Part shown: piece after piece, positions 1 through 6,012 of the stretch | Layout: each line of letters begins with the position of its first letter | How positions within the stretch are numbered: position 1 is the first letter of the stretch | From: Gammaproteobacteria bacterium | GTDB taxonomy: Bacteria > Gemmatimonadota > Gemmatimonadetes > Longimicrobiales > Gaopeijiaceae | NCBI GenBank assembly: GCA_009843625.1 | Contig: VYDD01000386.1 | Location: 1-8,181, forward strand | Reading direction: 5' to 3' | Length of the DNA stretch: 8,181 bases | Program-made: the position numbers and the translations under genes | The notes under the pieces: generated by a model | Seen by the model: the letters and a program-made list of their open reading frames with translations, nothing else | Told to the model about the DNA's origin: nothing | The model's database searches: none

Positions 1-1
1 G

Positions 2-574
2 CTATGGGGTTGGGGGTTCAACGAGCTTTCGGCGGCCTTCTTCATCATGGGCGTGATCGTGGGCGTTCTGGCGGGGCTGGGCGTGGGCGGTACGACCGAG
101 GCCTACCTGCGCGGCTTCCGCGAGATGACCTTCGCCGCCCTGCTGATCGGTTTCGCGCGCGCGATCTACGTGGTCCTGCAGGACGGCCGGGTGGTGGACA
201 CCATCGTGCACGGGCTGTTCACGCCCCTGGAGGGGCTGCCGGTGCTGGCGTCCGCCTTCGGGATGGTGGCGGCCCAGGCGGCGATCCATGTGCCCGTCCC
301 CAGCGTGAGCGGACAGGCGGTGCTGACCATGCCGGTACTGGTGCCCCTCTCCGACCTGCTCGGCATGTCGCGCCAGGTGACTGTGCTGGCATATCAATAC
401 GGCGCCGGGCTGTGCGAGCTGCTGACCCCCACCAACGGCGCGCTGATGGCGATCCTGGCGTCGGCGAAGATTCGCTACGAGGACTGGATCCGCTACGTGG
501 GGCCCCTCTACCTGGGGCTGGTCGCCATCGGCATGGTGGCGATCTGGGTCGCGCTGGGGATCGGGCTGCAGTGA
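2..574 (+). CDS. YfcC-family (DcuC/AbgT-like) membrane carrier, C-terminal part
   Basis: The reading frame is open from the left edge and ends in TGA at 572-574, giving 190 visible residues; the start lies outside the window. The protein is strongly hydrophobic, with likely membrane segments near residues 9-29, 42-59, 76-95, 106-121, 126-153 and 165-189. Two stretches are typical of the YfcC/C4-dicarboxylate-carrier superfamily: SVSGQAVLTMP at 101-111, and a QYGAG...ELLTPTNG stretch at 132-146 followed by LMAIL. These re-entrant or TM segments are thought to line the substrate path. YfcC-type proteins are inner-membrane secondary carriers for small organic acids or basic amino acids; the substrate here is unknown. 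A run of nine G follows the stop. The gene is on the opposite strand from the catabolic operon, so a functional link is only a possibility. The family call is firm; the substrate is not. Confidence 0.85.
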   Translation, partial: LWGWGFNELSAAFFIMGVIVGVLAGLGVGGTTEAYLRGFREMTFAALLIGFARAIYVVLQDGRVVDTIVHGLFTPLEGLPVLASAFGMVAAQAAIHVPVPSVSGQAVLTMPVLVPLSDLLGMSRQVTVLAYQYGAGLCELLTPTNGALMAILASAKIRYEDWIRYVGPLYLGLVAIGMVAIWVALGIGLQ

Positions 575-622
575 GGGGGGGGGTCGCGATGGCCTCTCCG
601 AAGCCGGACGAGACTCTCGCAG

Positions 623-652
623 TTGACAGAGTTGTGACCAGTCATCCATACT
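623..652 (+). promoter_or_regulatory. Promoter of the toxin-antitoxin module
   Basis: A perfect -35 hexamer TTGACA (623-628) is followed after 18 bases by CATACT (647-652), which matches four of six bases of TATAAT. A transcription start about 7 bases past the -10 box would fall at about 659, the first base of the antitoxin ATG. No Shine-Dalgarno sequence is visible between 640 and 658. This suggests a leaderless or nearly leaderless transcript. The prediction rests on box matching only. Confidence 0.55.
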
Positions 653-659
653 GGTCACA
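633..659 (+). promoter_or_regulatory. Perfect inverted repeat, likely antitoxin operator
   Basis: TGTGACCAGT (633-642) and ACTGGTCACA (650-659) are perfect 10-base inverted arms around a 7-base spacer (643-649). The right arm ends on the A of the antitoxin start codon, and the palindrome covers the predicted -10 box. Phd/YefM antitoxins bind palindromes in their own promoters as dimers and repress them, with the toxin acting as co-repressor. Location and symmetry make this the obvious autoregulatory operator. Binding itself is inferred. Confidence 0.7.
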
Positions 660-898
660 TGGAAACCATTAATGCCTCGGACTTCAAGGCCCGCTGCCTG
701 GCCATCCTCGACCGCGTGCAAGCGACGGGCGAGCGGATCGTGATTCTCAAGCGAGGCCGTCCGGTGGCCGAGTTGGGGCCATCGACTCGAGCCGAGACAC
801 GGTATCCACAGTCTGAACTCAGGGGCACGGTCACGATCTTGGGTGATGTGATCGCACCGGCGGTTCCCTCCGAGCATTGGGAGAGCCTCGGCGAGTGA
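659..898 (+). CDS. Type II antitoxin, Phd/YefM family
   Basis: This 79-residue protein has the usual Phd/YefM length and plan. The N-terminal half (METINASDFKARC onward, with the ERIVILKRGRPVAEL core at about residues 25-39) is the family's DNA-binding dimer domain. The C-terminal tail, with LRGTVTILGD at about 54-63 and a final SEHW, resembles the flexible toxin-binding part of relatives, where a GD..xP..W pattern is common. It should neutralise the PIN toxin encoded immediately downstream and repress the shared promoter. The ATG at 659 is the only sensible start and has no ribosome-binding site, in keeping with a leaderless mRNA. The stop TGA (896-898) overlaps the toxin GTG start. The module sits between a carrier gene and a convergent catabolic operon, as expected of a mobile accessory gene pair. 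Confidence 0.88.
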   Translation: METINASDFKARCLAILDRVQATGERIVILKRGRPVAELGPSTRAETRYPQSELRGTVTILGDVIAPAVPSEHWESLGE

Positions 899-1293
899 TC
901 GCCCTGCTCGACACCCATGTCCTGATCTGGTGGCTTCAGGATCCCGCGCTCCTGTCGCCAGCCCAGAAACGCGTAACGGATGAAGCTGGTAAGGAGTCGC
1001 CGCTACGGGTATCTGACATCTCGCTATGGGAGATCGCGACGCTCCATAGCCTTGGCCGCATCCGTCTTGCGATCCCCGTGAGGGAATGGCTTGAGAAGGC
1101 GGTTGCCCCACCGCTTGTCCGACGGCATGGCATCTCGCCGGCCATTGCCGCGGAGGTGGCCCGCCTTCCGGATTCCTTTCACCGAGATCCCGCCGCTCGC
1201 ATTCTCGTGGCGACCGCGCGCACCTTGGGCGCAACGCTCTTGACGCACGATCGTCGCATCCGGGAGTCGGGGCTGGTAGAGACGGTCTGCTAG
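895..1293 (+). CDS. PIN-domain ribonuclease toxin (VapC-like)
   Basis: This 132-residue PIN-domain protein is predicted to be a Mg2+-dependent RNase toxin. The four acidic residues of the PIN active site are all visible: Asp6 in LLDTH, Glu46 in SLWEIA, Asp98 in RDPAARILVATA and Asp119 in LLTHDRRI, so it looks intact. The GTG at 895 was chosen as start because it overlaps the antitoxin stop as GTGA (895-898), a coupling typical of these modules, and the PIN fold then begins at residue 2. A GGGAG (879-883) lies 11 bases upstream. A TTG at 877 is in frame but would only add six unrelated residues. The subtype with LLDTHVLIWW near the N-terminus is often paired with Phd-type rather than VapB-type antitoxins, as here. 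The RNA target cannot be read from the sequence. Confidence 0.9.
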   Translation: MIALLDTHVLIWWLQDPALLSPAQKRVTDEAGKESPLRVSDISLWEIATLHSLGRIRLAIPVREWLEKAVAPPLVRRHGISPAIAAEVARLPDSFHRDPAARILVATARTLGATLLTHDRRIRESGLVETVC

Positions 1294-1443
1294 CCTCCGG
1301 TCACTACCACTCCTCTCTCCCCTGCGCAGGTCCGGTGTCAATCTCGCCGTGGAGCGTATCCGGTCTCCTCGCGTTGGGGTGATCTACGATAGTGACTAGA
1401 GATCGACGGCGCGCGCGGGGGATCGACGGCGTGCGTAGGGTTG
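1294..1443. other. Convergent intergenic spacer
   Basis: These 150 bases separate the toxin stop from the stop of the minus-strand hydratase. They contain a 10-base perfect palindrome CCTGCGCAGG (1321-1330), three copies of TCCGGT (1296, 1331, 1359), a GATCT/AGATC inverted pair (1381-1385 and 1400-1404) and the 20-base tandem repeat listed separately. I see no convincing gene and no hairpin followed by a T run, so no intrinsic terminator is called. Confidence 0.6.
1401..1440. repeat. Two-copy 20-base tandem repeat
   Basis: Bases 1401-1420 and 1421-1440 are adjacent copies of one 20-base unit, matching at 17 of 20 positions. Both begin GATCGACGGCG and end in GGG. The repeat ends 3 bases before the hydratase stop codon. 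It could be a slippage duplication or part of a transcription-end structure; no function is claimed. Confidence 0.7.
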
Positions 1444-2400
1444 TCAGGTCACCCACCCGCGCATTGCGATCGTGCCTGACGGGGCGAGCGCCTCCACGAT
1501 GCGCTCCTGCTGTGGACCGGATCCGTCCGCGTCGGCGGGTGGCCCGTGGCCCGCAAGTGCGATCGGCTGGTCTACGAAGAGCGGAGCCAGCGCCCGGTAG
1601 CGGAACTGCCTCACAGGACGCGGGCTGTGTCGCTGGGTGGCATCGAGGAGGACGAGTGCGGTAAGCGGCCCGTGCACCAGGAGCCCAGGATAGCCTTCCT
1701 GCTTCGTGACGTAGGGATGGTCGTAGTGGATGCGGTGGCCGTTGTAGGTCAGGGCCGAGAACTGGAAGAGGGTGACCGTGGTGGGAAGGAAAGTTTCCGT
1801 CCATTCCGGCGTGGGATCGGTACGCCCGCCGTTGCCGCCGGCCACGTCGTCCTCGTCCGTCGTAGCGGCTGTACCGCCGCCTTGGCGGGGTTCGGCCGCC
1901 CCTTGCCGCGCAGCCTGAGGCCGGTCTGTCGCAGTGGACGGGCGCGGCGCGGACTCCCGGTAGACGATCACCTGCTCCTCCTCCACGCACCGGCGATCCC
2001 TCTGCAGGACCGTGTGGCCCACGGTGACGAATACGAGCCGGCCGCTCCGCCCGCGTTTCTCTGTGATGCTCAGGATCTCCGACCTGAGTTCGGCCGGCTC
2101 ACCGAGGGCAACCGGCCGTAGCGCCCGGAGCGTCCCCCCCGCCCACATGCGCCGGGGCAGGTCGATGTCGGGCATGAAGTCTCCCCGCACCTCGTGTCCG
2201 TCGCGCGCCAGGCGGGAAGCGCGGACGGGCTGCCGGAAATAGAGCCAGTGCCATCCCAGCGGGAGGGGGTCGCCCTCCGAGATGGCGCGCGGATCGCGGT
2301 CGACCAGACCGAGCATGGCCTGGGCCGGCCCGGGCGCGAGAATGTCAGTGCGCACCCGCGTGCGCCTCTCGCCTTCGGCCGGCACCCCTGATTCCTTCAC
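1444..2400 (-). CDS. MaoC/HTD2-type hotdog hydratase (mesaconyl-C4-CoA hydratase-like)
   Basis: This 318-residue protein has two hotdog-fold halves, as in HTD2/3-methylfumaryl-CoA (mesaconyl-C4-CoA) hydratases. The N-terminal FAS1-like dehydratase half spans about residues 15-150 (PLGWHWLYF at 47-55, DIDLPRRMWAGG at 78-89). The catalytic C-terminal half spans about 199-318. The signature region reads TYNGHRIHYD at 218-227, with Asn220 and His225 aligning with the hydratase-2 N..H pair, then EGYPGLLVHGPL at 235-246. The two halves are joined by a low-complexity Ala/Gly/Pro/Asp linker (about 151-198), longer than I would expect. The expected reaction is reversible hydration of an enoyl-CoA, classically mesaconyl-C4-CoA to citramalyl-CoA. 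The GTG start (2398-2400) overlaps the lyase stop as GTGA and has a GGGAAG about 7 bases upstream, so translation is probably coupled. It is the last gene of the operon. Family is firm; substrate is inferred. Confidence 0.85.
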   Translation of the reverse strand: MKESGVPAEGERRTRVRTDILAPGPAQAMLGLVDRDPRAISEGDPLPLGWHWLYFRQPVRASRLARDGHEVRGDFMPDIDLPRRMWAGGTLRALRPVALGEPAELRSEILSITEKRGRSGRLVFVTVGHTVLQRDRRCVEEEQVIVYRESAPRPSTATDRPQAARQGAAEPRQGGGTAATTDEDDVAGGNGGRTDPTPEWTETFLPTTVTLFQFSALTYNGHRIHYDHPYVTKQEGYPGLLVHGPLTALVLLDATQRHSPRPVRQFRYRALAPLFVDQPIALAGHGPPADADGSGPQQERIVEALAPSGTIAMRGWVT

Positions 2401-3317
2401 TTGCGTGCTTCCCGGTCGGCGGCCGCACGCGCCCGCGCCAGCACGCGCCTCGCCACCTCGGCGACCGGACGATCCACCATGCTGCCCTCGAGTGCAACCG
2501 CGCCGCCGCCGGCCTCCCGGTCCGCGTCCAGAATCCGGAGAGCGCGCTCGACCTCGAGTTCCGAAGGGGTGAAGACCTCGTGGATGACCGGAAGCTGCGC
2601 CGGATGGATGGCCATCTTTCCCGCGAATCCCAGGAGACGAACCCGGCCGGCCTCCTCGCGCAGGCGCCTCATCTCACCGAAATTGACCGAGGGCATGTCG
2701 ATGGCGTCCAGGCCGCTCAGGGCGGCCGCGTGGACCACGCGCGAGCGCGCGTAGAGAAGCGGCTCCCAGCTTGGGTCGGCGCGCAGTTCGAGAGCCAGGT
2801 TGTTTATGTATATTACCAGTCGTGCTACGTGAGGCGAAGTCTGCTCTTTGTCGGCAGCGTTTTCGAGTCCGAGCGCAGTCTCGATGAGGGCAAAGAGCGG
2901 CGCACCATCGCTGAGGAGCCGGGCCGCGCGGCGTACCCCTCCGGCGGTTCTGACTTTGGGGATCATGAACGCGTCGGGTTGACGAATGCCGCGGAGCGCT
3001 TCCGCGTCCGCTCGCCCAAGGTCCGTTTCGGGGTCGTTGATGCGAATGATGAGGTGGGGCGGGTCGATGTCGTTCCGGGACCCCTCGGCTGCATGCTCCG
3101 GGAGAAAACGTGCGACCGCTTCGCGAGCCACCACCTTCCGCTGCGGCGGGACCGCGTCCTCCAGGTCGATGCACACGGCGTCCGCCCCCGCCGCCAGCGC
3201 CTTGCCGAAGCGGTCCGGACGGTATCCCGGCACGAACAGGATCGAGCGGCAGCCGAGCCGCGCATGGGAGTGCCCGGCCGCCCCCGCCCCTTCCGTTGCG
3301 CCTGCCCCGTCGTTCAT
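2397..3317 (-). CDS. CitE/HpcH-type CoA-ester lyase with altered metal site
   Basis: This 306-residue TIM-barrel protein belongs to the citrate lyase beta / malyl-CoA / citramalyl-CoA lyase family, which cleaves 3-hydroxyacyl-CoA into an acyl-CoA and a 2-oxoacid using Mg2+. Conserved blocks are SILFVPGYRPDRF (25-37), CIDLEDAV (49-56), IRIN (91-94), FMIPKV (117-122), LIETALGLENA (144-154), WEPLLYARSRVV (184-195), DAIDMPSV (204-211) and GFAGKMAIHPAQ (230-241). Glu146 is the expected Mg2+ ligand. The second ligand, the Asp of FGxxD, is missing: residues 169-173 read I-Y-I-N-N, putting Asn173 in the Asp position with no length change. This patch is locally AT-rich. The first 20 residues are a Gly/Ala-rich extension. 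The ATG has an AGGAG 9 bases upstream, overlapping the dehydrogenase stop. It may be a reduced-activity or repurposed lyase; family membership is certain, activity is not. Confidence 0.88.
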   Translation of the reverse strand: MNDGAGATEGAGAAGHSHARLGCRSILFVPGYRPDRFGKALAAGADAVCIDLEDAVPPQRKVVAREAVARFLPEHAAEGSRNDIDPPHLIIRINDPETDLGRADAEALRGIRQPDAFMIPKVRTAGGVRRAARLLSDGAPLFALIETALGLENAADKEQTSPHVARLVIYINNLALELRADPSWEPLLYARSRVVHAAALSGLDAIDMPSVNFGEMRRLREEAGRVRLLGFAGKMAIHPAQLPVIHEVFTPSELEVERALRILDADREAGGGAVALEGSMVDRPVAEVARRVLARARAAADREARK

Positions 3318-3326
3318 CGTTCGCGG

Positions 3327-3331
3327 CTCCT
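3327..3331 (-). promoter_or_regulatory. Ribosome-binding site of the CoA-ester lyase
   Basis: On the minus strand these bases read AGGAG, 9 bases before the lyase ATG at 3317. They overlap the TAG stop (3330-3332) of the dehydrogenase gene, so a ribosome ending the upstream gene sits on this site. This fixes the lyase start. Confidence 0.75.
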
Positions 3332-4478
3332 AGAACGATCTCGGCATGCCCAGCACGTGCGTCGCCACGTGGCTGAGCACGAGGTTGTTCGCGACTGGGG
3401 CGATCAGGTACAGGCGGGCCTCGCGGAACTTGCGCTCGATCCCGTACTCGGCGGCCATCCCCCAGCCGCCGAAGGCGTCCATGGCCGCGTTGGCCGCCTT
3501 CCACGCCGCGCGCGAGGCGAGGTATTTGGCCATGTTGGGGCCGTCCCCCCGGGTCTCGCCCCCGTCGAAGTCCCGGGCCGCCTGGTCCCTGACCGCAGCC
3601 GCGGCGCGCACGTCCATGTACGCGTCCGCGATCGGGAACTGCACGCCCTGATTCGCCCCGATGGGCCGGTCGAAGACGTGCCGGGAGCGGGCGTACTCCG
3701 ATGCCCGGTCCACGAAGTAGAGCCCGTCCCCCACCGACTCCGAAGCCAGCAGAATGCGTTCCGCGTTCATCCCGGACATGATGTAGCGGAAGCCCCGGCC
3801 CTCCTCGCCGATGCGGTTTGCAGCCGGAACCTCGACGCCATCGAAGAAGACCTCGCAGCTCTCGTGGTTGATCATGGTGTCGATGGGCTTCACGCGGAGC
3901 GCGTCCCCGGCGTCCCGCAGGTCCACGATGAACACCGAGAGCCCGCCGGTGCGCTTCTCGACCTCGTCCAGCGGGGTCGTGCGCGCCAGCAGGATCATGA
4001 GGTCGGACTGGCGCACGCGCGAGATGAACACCTTCTGTCCCGTGACGACATACCGGGCCCCCCGCCTCTCGGCGAAGGTGCGAATGCGAGTGGTGTCGGA
4101 TCCGGCGTCCGGCTCGGTCACGGCGAAGGCCTGCAGCCGCAGCTCGCCGGACGCGATACCCGGGAGAAACCGTCGCTTCTGCTCCTCCGAGCCGTGCCGC
4201 AGCACGGTGCCCATCGTGTACATCTGCGCGTGGCAGGCAGCTGAGTTGGCACCGGAGCGATTGATTTCCTCCAGGATGACGCTGGCCTCCTGGATGCCCA
4301 GCCCCATCCCCCCGTACTCCTCGGGGATGAGGCACGCCAGGTATCCGGCCTCGGTCAGCGCGTCGACGAACTCGTGCGGGTAGGAGCGCGCTTCGTCGGA
4401 GGCACGCCAGTAGTCGTTGTCGAAGCGGGCGCAGAGCGACCGGACGCCGGCGCGAAGCTCATCGTGGAGGGAGGTCAT
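3330..4478 (-). CDS. Acyl-CoA dehydrogenase (FAD)
   Basis: At 382 residues this is the normal length for the cytosolic acyl-CoA dehydrogenase family, which introduces a C2-C3 double bond into an acyl-CoA and passes electrons via FAD to ETF. Visible blocks are the N-terminal helical domain with LIPEEYGGMGLG (50-61), the flavin/substrate loop AFAVTEPDAGSDTT (117-130), the beta-domain block VVTGQKVFIS (144-153), YARSRHVFDRPIG..QGVQFPIAD (262-285) and the C-terminal GGWGMAAEYGIERKFREARL (337-356). Glu240 in NAER aligns with the catalytic Glu of isovaleryl-CoA-type enzymes, while the MCAD-type catalytic Glu motif near the C-terminus is not seen, so a branched or substituted substrate is plausible. 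Its ATG lies 15 bases after the amidohydrolase stop, with only a weak GAGCGG before it, and the next gene's RBS overlaps its stop. With the downstream lyase and hydratase it suggests a dehydrogenate-hydrate-cleave route. Confidence 0.92.
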   Translation of the reverse strand: MTSLHDELRAGVRSLCARFDNDYWRASDEARSYPHEFVDALTEAGYLACLIPEEYGGMGLGIQEASVILEEINRSGANSAACHAQMYTMGTVLRHGSEEQKRRFLPGIASGELRLQAFAVTEPDAGSDTTRIRTFAERRGARYVVTGQKVFISRVRQSDLMILLARTTPLDEVEKRTGGLSVFIVDLRDAGDALRVKPIDTMINHESCEVFFDGVEVPAANRIGEEGRGFRYIMSGMNAERILLASESVGDGLYFVDRASEYARSRHVFDRPIGANQGVQFPIADAYMDVRAAAAVRDQAARDFDGGETRGDGPNMAKYLASRAAWKAANAAMDAFGGWGMAAEYGIERKFREARLYLIAPVANNLVLSHVATHVLGMPRSF

Positions 4479-4493
4479 CAGCCGCTCATCGGC

Positions 4494-5870
4494 TCACCTG
4501 CCCATCGAGTGCATGTCGCGCCCGCCGACAACATGCTTGACCACCTGCCCGCCGAGCATCACGAAGCGCACATCCCTGGTCACTTCGATGTCGTCGAGCG
4601 GATTGCCGGGCACGGCGATGATGTCCGCGAGCATGCCCGCTGCCAGGCGGCCCCGGTCGGGCGTGTCGAGCAGATCGGCGGCATGGATCGTCGCGGTGCG
4701 GAGGGCGTCCAGCTCGCTCATCCCCATTCCGACGTAGATGCCGAACTCGCCGGCGTTCTCGCCGTGCGGGAAGACCGCCGCGTCCGTACCGAACGCGATG
4801 GGGACGCCGCGCGCGATGGCTCGCCGGAGGCTCTGGCGCGCGAGTGGGGTGATCTCCTCGGCCTTGGCGCGCACCAGGGGCGGCAACTGGTCGAGAGCGA
4901 TCCGGTCGACCAGGTAGGTCGTCGGCACCAGGTAGGTCCCCTTCTCGATCATCAGGTCCATGATCTCGTCGGTGAGGATCGACCCGTGCTCGATGGACGC
5001 CACGCCGGCCTGGACCGCGGCCAGGATCCCCTCCGGGCCGTGTGCGTGCGCGGCGACCTTGATCCCGTGGCGGGCCGCCTCCTCGACCATGGCGGTCAGC
5101 TCTTCCAACGTGTACTGCTGGGCGCCTACCGGGCCCTCCAGCGACATGACCCCGGCGGTAGCGCAGGTCTTGATCACCTTCGCGCCGTGCTTGATCTGAT
5201 AGCGGACCGCCTCGACCACTTCCCAGGGCCCGTTCGCGATGCCCTCCTCCGGTCCGCCTTCGCGGATCCCCGGCGCGAAGCCCGTGATGTCGCAGTGGCC
5301 CCCGGTAATGCCCAGGGCATGGCGCGACGGGATCACGCGGGGCGCGAGGATGTCGCCGCGCGCCACGGCCCTGCCGAGCTCAACGGTCACGGGGCCGTCG
5401 TAGTCGCGCACGGTGGTGAATCCCGCCCGCACCGTAATGCCTCCGAACTTGACCGCGTTGAAGGCGCCGTAGGCCTCCGTCCGCGTCACGTAATCCGTGA
5501 AGAAGTCCGCGCCGACCTCGCGGGTGAGATGGGTGTGCGTGTCGATGAAGCCGGGAAGAAGCGTAACGTCGCCCAGGTCCATGTCGTGCATGACATCGGG
5601 AACCGGCGCGGGGTTCACCGCGGTGATGAGCCCGTCCTCGACCACGATCACCGCATCACGGTGCATCTCGCCCGTCTCCACATCGAGCAGGCGTGCGGCC
5701 CGCAGAATCGTGGGGCCCGAATACATGCCCATGGGCTCCTGCGCCTGGATGGGCGCGGGCGCGAGGATGCAGGGAAGGGTCGGAAGCGTGCCGGCGAGCA
5801 GTGCGACGCCGAAGAGTCGTGCGCCCGCGGTCACGGGGATCAAGTGGCGATGATGGATGCAAGCTTTCAT
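4494..5870 (-). CDS. Exported metal-dependent amidohydrolase (imidazolonepropionase/Xaa-dipeptidase-like)
   Basis: This amidohydrolase-superfamily enzyme has 458 residues from the ATG at 5870. The binuclear metal set is complete: His112 and His114 in DTHTHL, Lys234 in AKVIKT (expected carboxylated bridge), His275 in AAHAHG, His295 in SIEHGS and Asp363 in FGTDAA. The layout matches secreted Xaa-Pro/Xaa-Arg dipeptidase and imidazolonepropionase-like hydrolases that split amides or dipeptides. The N-terminus looks like a Sec signal peptide (HHRH, then a hydrophobic core, ending near IQAQEP at about 41-46), implying export. The start is uncertain: an in-frame ATG at 5909 and a TTG at 5915 would add an acidic leader, none of the candidates has a good ribosome-binding site, and 5870 gives the most natural signal peptide. 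It is the first gene of the group leading into the acyl-CoA genes; a role in releasing the acid they degrade is speculative. Confidence 0.88.
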   Translation of the reverse strand: MKACIHHRHLIPVTAGARLFGVALLAGTLPTLPCILAPAPIQAQEPMGMYSGPTILRAARLLDVETGEMHRDAVIVVEDGLITAVNPAPVPDVMHDMDLGDVTLLPGFIDTHTHLTREVGADFFTDYVTRTEAYGAFNAVKFGGITVRAGFTTVRDYDGPVTVELGRAVARGDILAPRVIPSRHALGITGGHCDITGFAPGIREGGPEEGIANGPWEVVEAVRYQIKHGAKVIKTCATAGVMSLEGPVGAQQYTLEELTAMVEEAARHGIKVAAHAHGPEGILAAVQAGVASIEHGSILTDEIMDLMIEKGTYLVPTTYLVDRIALDQLPPLVRAKAEEITPLARQSLRRAIARGVPIAFGTDAAVFPHGENAGEFGIYVGMGMSELDALRTATIHAADLLDTPDRGRLAAGMLADIIAVPGNPLDDIEVTRDVRFVMLGGQVVKHVVGGRDMHSMGR

Positions 5871-6012
5871 GACAGTCGGTCTGATCGAGAGTTCTTCCGG
5901 CGTGTTCATTTGCAACGCAAACAGGGCTGACTTTGCAACCTTGACGTGACCTAAGGGTTTGCACTGAGCGGGTCAGCGACCGGGGTGTGTGAGAGCCGGT
6001 CTGATTGAAGCG
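5871..6012 (-). promoter_or_regulatory. Upstream region of the amidohydrolase-dehydrogenase-lyase-hydratase operon
   Basis: This 142-base gap is the only place for a promoter between the two minus-strand gene groups. It holds three TTTGCA copies: TTTGCAAC at 5909-5916, TTTGCAAC at 5932-5939 and TTTGCACT at 5958-5965. Start-to-start spacings are 23 and 26 bases. The first also forms an inverted repeat TTTGC-AAC-GCAAA (5909-5921). A 12-base direct repeat, CGGTCTGAT(C/T)GA, flanks the gap at 5877 and 5997. No clear -35/-10 pair or terminator hairpin was found. A regulator-binding cluster is plausible but unproven. Confidence 0.4.

Noticed and set aside
2..1234. Minus-strand open frame opposite the carrier and toxin-antitoxin genes
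   Set aside because: It runs unbroken across three real plus-strand genes and their promoter, as GC-rich shadows do; no domain is recognisable.
1321..1330. Palindrome CCTGCGCAGG as a terminator between the convergent genes
   Set aside because: It has no loop and no T run on either strand, so it does not meet the form of an intrinsic terminator.
2799..2860. A compensated frameshift explaining the odd I-Y-I-N-N stretch in the lyase
   Set aside because: Neighbouring residues on both sides align in register with the expected spacing, and reading the other two frames does not recover FGxxD.
2580..4244. Long open frame on the plus strand (554 codons) across the lyase and dehydrogenase genes
   Set aside because: It is the antisense shadow of two well-recognised minus-strand genes in GC-rich DNA; its translation has no recognisable domain.
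4374..5930. Long plus-strand open frame opposite the amidohydrolase
   Set aside because: The minus strand here encodes a complete amidohydrolase with all metal ligands; the plus frame is Arg/Asp/His/Gly-rich shadow sequence.
5877..6008. Flanking 12-base direct repeat CGGTCTGAT(C/T)GA, 120 bases apart, as a transposition scar or attachment site
   Set aside because: Too short and imperfect, and nothing mobile lies between the copies; kept only as a note in the upstream region.
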